From positions 1 through 17,174 of the forward strand of contig DBGFNI010000171.1 of NCBI GenBank assembly GCA_048527645.1: DNA of 17,174 nucleotides. Direction: 5' to 3'. Positions 13,622 to 17,174 of this stretch are shown one piece after another (position 1 is the stretch's first letter; every line of letters starts with the position of its first letter). Position numbers and translations under genes: made by a program. This DNA comes from HGM12669 sp048527645 (GTDB taxonomy: Bacteria; Bacillota; Clostridia; Oscillospirales; CAG-272). Below the pieces are notes generated by a model, which was given only the letters and a program-made list of their open reading frames with translations, did no database searches and had not been told where the DNA came from.

Positions 13622-14644
13622 TTATTCATTCGGACGTGCGTTCAGCCGCGCATCTGCGAGGTTTCCCGCCAGGTATTCATAGTAAGCCTGCGCCGCGATC
13701 ATGGCGCCGTTGTCTCCGCACAGAGAGAGCGGCGGTGTGTAAAACTTAACCCCTTTTCTCTCACAGAGCGCGCGCAAAGCATCCCGCAAATGACTGTTTG
13801 CCGCGACGCCGCCGGCAATCACCAGCGCGCGATCGCCGTAGCGGTCCAGCGCCGTTTCGATCTTTTTTGCCACAGATTCTTTCACGCTTTTGGTGAATGA
13901 CGCGGCAATATCCGCTGTGCTGACGGTCTGACGGCGCTGCTCTGCCGCGTGGATTGTGTTGAGCACCGCAGTTTTCAGACCGGAAAACGAAAAGTCAAGC
14001 GAGTCGTCATGAATGGCCGCCGAAGGAAATTTGAATGCGTTTTCATCCCCCTCGTACGCCAGGCGATCCATTTCTTTCCCGCCGGGATACGGCATTCCCA
14101 TCACGCGGGCGACCTTGTCAAAGGCCTCGCCGATGGCGTCATCTCGTGTTGCCCCGACTGTTTCAAAATCCGTCGTGGATTTCACCCGGATCACGGAGGT
14201 GTGTCCGCCGGACGCCACCAGCGCAAGAAACGGGGGCTTGAGATCCGGATATGCGAAATAATTGGCGGCGACGTGCCCTCTGATATGATTGACGGCAACC
14301 AGCGGAATGCGGTTGGCAAATGCCAGCCCCTTTGCAAAATTCACACCGACCAGCAGCGCGCCGATCAAACCCGGAAACGCGGTTACCCCGATACAGTCCA
14401 CCTGCGCAAGCGTAACGCCCGCCTCCTCCATCGCCTCATATGCCAAAGAGGAAATCGCCTCGGCGTGGGCGCGGCTCGCAATTTCGGGCACCACGCCCCC
14501 ATACACGCGGTGAAGCGGAATCTGGGAGGCGATCCGATTGGATAAAATCGTCTTCTCGCCGCCCGCGCCCGTCTCATCCCCGGTCATTCTCACCACGGCG
14601 ACGCCGGTTTCGTCACAGGATGATTCGATTCCTAAAATGATCAT
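13622..14644 (-). CDS. tsaD: tRNA N6-adenosine threonylcarbamoyltransferase TsaD
   Basis: 340 residues, normal for the family. The N-terminal MIILGIESSCDETGVAVV is the ASKHA-fold start. NHIRGHVAANY carries the metal-binding H120 and H124, LALVASGGHTSV (140-151) and IAGGVAANSHLR (277-288) line the nucleotide site, and LCGDNGAMIA gives the third ligand D311. The enzyme transfers threonylcarbamoyl from TC-AMP to A37 of tRNAs reading ANN codons, with TsaB and TsaE, neither encoded here. It begins 16 bp after gyrA with only a weak GAGTG upstream, so it is probably read from the gyrA transcript. Followed by a long AT-rich gap without a clear terminator. Confidence 0.97.
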   Translation of the reverse strand: MIILGIESSCDETGVAVVRMTGDETGAGGEKTILSNRIASQIPLHRVYGGVVPEIASRAHAEAISSLAYEAMEEAGVTLAQVDCIGVTAFPGLIGALLVGVNFAKGLAFANRIPLVAVNHIRGHVAANYFAYPDLKPPFLALVASGGHTSVIRVKSTTDFETVGATRDDAIGEAFDKVARVMGMPYPGGKEMDRLAYEGDENAFKFPSAAIHDDSLDFSFSGLKTAVLNTIHAAEQRRQTVSTADIAASFTKSVKESVAKKIETALDRYGDRALVIAGGVAANSHLRDALRALCERKGVKFYTPPLSLCGDNGAMIAAQAYYEYLAGNLADARLNARPNE

Positions 14645-14660
14645 AACGGTTTTTCACTCT

Positions 14661-17174
14661 TTACACATCCAGCATTTCGATATCACTGTCAGCCGACGGC
14701 TCGGGCTGCGGCGCCGTGCGCTCTCCGCTCTCATCCGTCTGCTCCTGCGGCGGCACTTCCTCCGCCTCGTCCGCAAGCTCCGTTTCGGGAACCACCGCGA
14801 AGCGGGTGATCTTTGCGTTTTCTTCCATCCGCATGATAATCACGCCCTGGCTGGCTCTGCCGCAGGTTCGGATGTCGCACACGGGCGTGCGGATGATGAC
14901 GCCCGCGTCTGTCACCAGCATCACGTCTTCGTTTTCATCCACTGCGGCAATGCCGGCAACCGGTCCTGTCTTGTCGGTCACATTGTGGCACACCACGCCT
15001 TTTCCGCCGCGATTATGCGCGCTGTATTCAGCAAAATCGGTTTTCTTGCCAAAGCCTTTTTCCGTGACGGTAAGCAGCGTCTTGCTGTCGTCAACCACCG
15101 TTGCCCCGACAACATAATCGCCCTGTGCCAAACGGATGCCGCGAACGCCGCGCGCGGTGCGTCCCATCACGCGCGCCTCTTTTTCGTTAAACCGAACCGC
15201 CTGCCCGTCGTGCGTCGCGATCAGAAGATCGTCGTCGCCGCAGGTCAGCAGTGCAAACGCCAGCGCGTCGCCCTCGTCAAGATTCACGGCGATTTTACCG
15301 CCCTTGCGCTGATATTCAAAATCCGTTACATTGACGCGCTTCACCACACCCAAACGGGTAATCATCAGCAGATACGCCTGCGGGTCAAATGCCTGCAGCG
15401 ATACGATGGACGTTACCCGCTCATTGGGCTGGATTTCAATCAGGTTGATCAGATTTGAGCCCTTTGCCGTTTTTCCCGCCTCGGGAATCTGGAACGCGCG
15501 GCGCACGTACACCTTTCCCTTATCGGTAAACAGAAGCAGATGCGAATGAGAATCTACAACATGCAGATCCTCCACGCCGTCCTCTTCCTTGGTTCGCATC
15601 CCGATCACGCCTCTGCCGCCGCGGTGCTGCGAATTGAAGTCCGCGACATTCTGCCGTTTGATATATCCGCCGTACGTGACGGTGATCGCACAGGTGTGAC
15701 GCGCAATCAAATCTTCCAGATTGATTTCTTCTTCCGCAGCAATGATCTGCGTGCGGCGCGGGTCTGCGTATTTGCGCTTGATCTCCAGCATTTCATTTTT
15801 AATGATGTCGTGCAGCTTGGTGCTGTCTGCCAGAATCGCACGCAGTTCTTCGATGAGCTTTCTCTTCTGCTCCAGCTCTTCCTCGATTTTGATGCGTTCG
15901 AGCCCCGCAAGCTTGCCCAATGTCATTTCCACAATGGCCTGTGCCTGAATATCCGTCAGGCCGAAGCGCTCCATCAGCGCCGCCTTTGCATCGGCAACCG
16001 TCTGGCTGGCGCGGATAATCGCAATCACCTCGTCGATGAAATCAATGGCAACCATCTGTCCTTCCAGAATATGCGCGCGCTGCAGCGCCTTTTCCAGATC
16101 AAAGCGAACGCGCCGCTCCACCACGCTCTCCTGATGCCGGATATAGTGGCGCAAAATGTCCAGCAGCGGCAGCACCTTTGGCTCGTTGTTGACCAGCGCG
16201 ATCATATTGACCGCACAGGTGTCCTGCAGCTGAGAATTTTTATAGAGCTGGTTGAGAATGATCTGACCGTTGGCGTCGCGACGGTATGTGATCTCAATGC
16301 GCATACCGCTCCTGCCGCTCAAATCCTTGATGTCGGTGATGCCGTCAATCCGCTTATCCTTGACCAGATCGGCAATGGATTTCACCAGCATGCTCTTGTT
16401 GACGGAATACGGAATTTCCGTGATGATAATTTTGTTCTTATCCTCGTCGATTTCCGCCTTTGCCCGCACATTGATATGCCCTCTGCCGGTTCGGTAAGCA
16501 TCCAAAATGCCCGCCGTGCCGTAAATCGTCGCATACGTCGGGAAGTCCGGTCCCTTGATATACTGCATGACCTCTTCCAGCGTCGCGTCGGGGTTTTCCA
16601 TATAGAAAATGGTGCCGTCGATGACCTCACCCATATTATGCGGCGGAATATTGGTCGCCATACCGACGGCAATACCCACCGAGCCGTTGACCAGCAGATT
16701 GGGGAAGCGGGACGGGAGCACAACCGGCTCCTTGAGCTTATTATCAAAGTTCGGCGTGAAATCCACGACGTCCTTTTCGATGTCAGCCATCATTTCGTTC
16801 GCCATTTTGGCAAGGCGTGCCTCGGTATAACGGTATGCAGCTGCGCCGTCACCGTCCACGTTACCGAAGTTGCCGTGTCCCTCAATCAGCGGATAACGCA
16901 GCGAAAACGGCTGCGCCAAGCGCACCATCGCGTCGTATACGGCGCTGTCGCCGTGCGGATGGTACCGACCCAAAACGTTACCCACCGTTGTCGCCGACTT
17001 GCGGAACGGCTTGTCACTGGTCAGGTGATCCTCATACATTGCATATAAAATGCGGCGATGCACCGGCTTCATTCCGTCGCGGACATCCGGCAGCGCGCGG
17101 GCCACAATCACGCTCATCGCATATTCGATGAACGATTTTTTGACCTCTTTTTCCATATGAATGTCAACTATTTT
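14661..17174 (-). CDS. gyrA: DNA gyrase subunit A (5' end off window)
   Basis: 838 codons are visible. An ATG occurs at 17156, but the frame continues upstream as KIVDIH, aligning with the start of other GyrA proteins (E. coli ITPVN region). True initiation should therefore lie roughly six codons beyond the edge. From the 17156 Met: HPHGDSAVYDA (67-77) is the quinolone-determining region with Ser71 and Asp75 intact (E. coli S83, D87). The DNA-cleaving Tyr is Y110 in AAYRYTEARL. The GyrA box is QHRGGRG (510-516), a slight variant of QRRGGxG, which with the full beta-pinwheel C-terminal domain favours GyrA over ParC. The tail is acidic and Glu/Pro-rich. With GyrB it introduces negative supercoils using ATP. 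tsaD follows 16 bp later. Confidence 0.97.
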   Translation of the reverse strand, partial: KIVDIHMEKEVKKSFIEYAMSVIVARALPDVRDGMKPVHRRILYAMYEDHLTSDKPFRKSATTVGNVLGRYHPHGDSAVYDAMVRLAQPFSLRYPLIEGHGNFGNVDGDGAAAYRYTEARLAKMANEMMADIEKDVVDFTPNFDNKLKEPVVLPSRFPNLLVNGSVGIAVGMATNIPPHNMGEVIDGTIFYMENPDATLEEVMQYIKGPDFPTYATIYGTAGILDAYRTGRGHINVRAKAEIDEDKNKIIITEIPYSVNKSMLVKSIADLVKDKRIDGITDIKDLSGRSGMRIEITYRRDANGQIILNQLYKNSQLQDTCAVNMIALVNNEPKVLPLLDILRHYIRHQESVVERRVRFDLEKALQRAHILEGQMVAIDFIDEVIAIIRASQTVADAKAALMERFGLTDIQAQAIVEMTLGKLAGLERIKIEEELEQKRKLIEELRAILADSTKLHDIIKNEMLEIKRKYADPRRTQIIAAEEEINLEDLIARHTCAITVTYGGYIKRQNVADFNSQHRGGRGVIGMRTKEEDGVEDLHVVDSHSHLLLFTDKGKVYVRRAFQIPEAGKTAKGSNLINLIEIQPNERVTSIVSLQAFDPQAYLLMITRLGVVKRVNVTDFEYQRKGGKIAVNLDEGDALAFALLTCGDDDLLIATHDGQAVRFNEKEARVMGRTARGVRGIRLAQGDYVVGATVVDDSKTLLTVTEKGFGKKTDFAEYSAHNRGGKGVVCHNVTDKTGPVAGIAAVDENEDVMLVTDAGVIIRTPVCDIRTCGRASQGVIIMRMEENAKITRFAVVPETELADEAEEVPPQEQTDESGERTAPQPEPSADSDIEMLDV

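Noticed and set aside
15540..17048. 502-codon open frame on the plus strand opposite gyrA
   Set aside because: Antisense to a highly conserved gyrA region with no recognisable domain.
1..17174. CRISPR arrays, tRNA/rRNA genes, insertion sequences or prophage
   Set aside because: No regularly spaced direct repeats, tRNA cloverleaf, rRNA-like stretch, transposase or integrase was found on either strand by eye.

Overview
The window comes from a low-to-mid GC Gram-positive bacterium, most likely an anaerobic Clostridia member (Oscillospirales-like). The pointers are a Rex redox repressor next to a DnaD-domain protein and a DnaC/DnaI-type helicase loader, and the style of GyrA. The taxonomic call is inference from gene content. 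Every convincing gene lies on the minus strand, so the window reads from high to low coordinates.

Housekeeping half (17174 to 9182): gyrA, whose 5' end runs off the window, is followed 16 bp later by tsaD. A 286-bp AT-rich gap follows, holding a cluster of DnaA-box-like TTCCACA motifs. Next come rex, a DnaD-domain primosome gene and a DnaC/DnaI-type loader, closely spaced and probably co-transcribed. A CDF metal-efflux gene follows, preceded by a compound hairpin and closed by a strong intrinsic terminator.

Middle (9127 to 7830): a single-gene unit encodes a cytoplasmic Cu/Zn superoxide dismutase-family protein with its metal ligands present. After it comes a region that may be a dispersed intergenic repeat. 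A near-consensus sigma-A promoter at 8251-8279 then points into a leader of about 415 nt, which ends in a small ORF butted against the next gene.

Glycan half (7829 to 1): nine tightly packed genes run off the left edge, with overlaps or gaps of only a few bases. In order they are a PglC-like initiating sugar-phosphate transferase, a RimJ/L-type acetyltransferase, a divergent DegT-type PLP aminotransferase, a FemAB-like acyl/aminoacyl transferase, a GT4 and a GT2 glycosyltransferase, a thymidylate-kinase-like P-loop kinase, an APH-fold phosphotransferase and the start of a nucleotidyltransferase-fold protein. Together they look like one operon building a modified, probably amino-sugar-containing, lipid-linked glycan. 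The kinase / phosphotransferase / nucleotidyltransferase trio at the end has no textbook role and is the most interesting unexplained part. No flippase, polymerase or ligase is visible here.

No tRNA, rRNA, insertion sequence, prophage gene or CRISPR array was seen.
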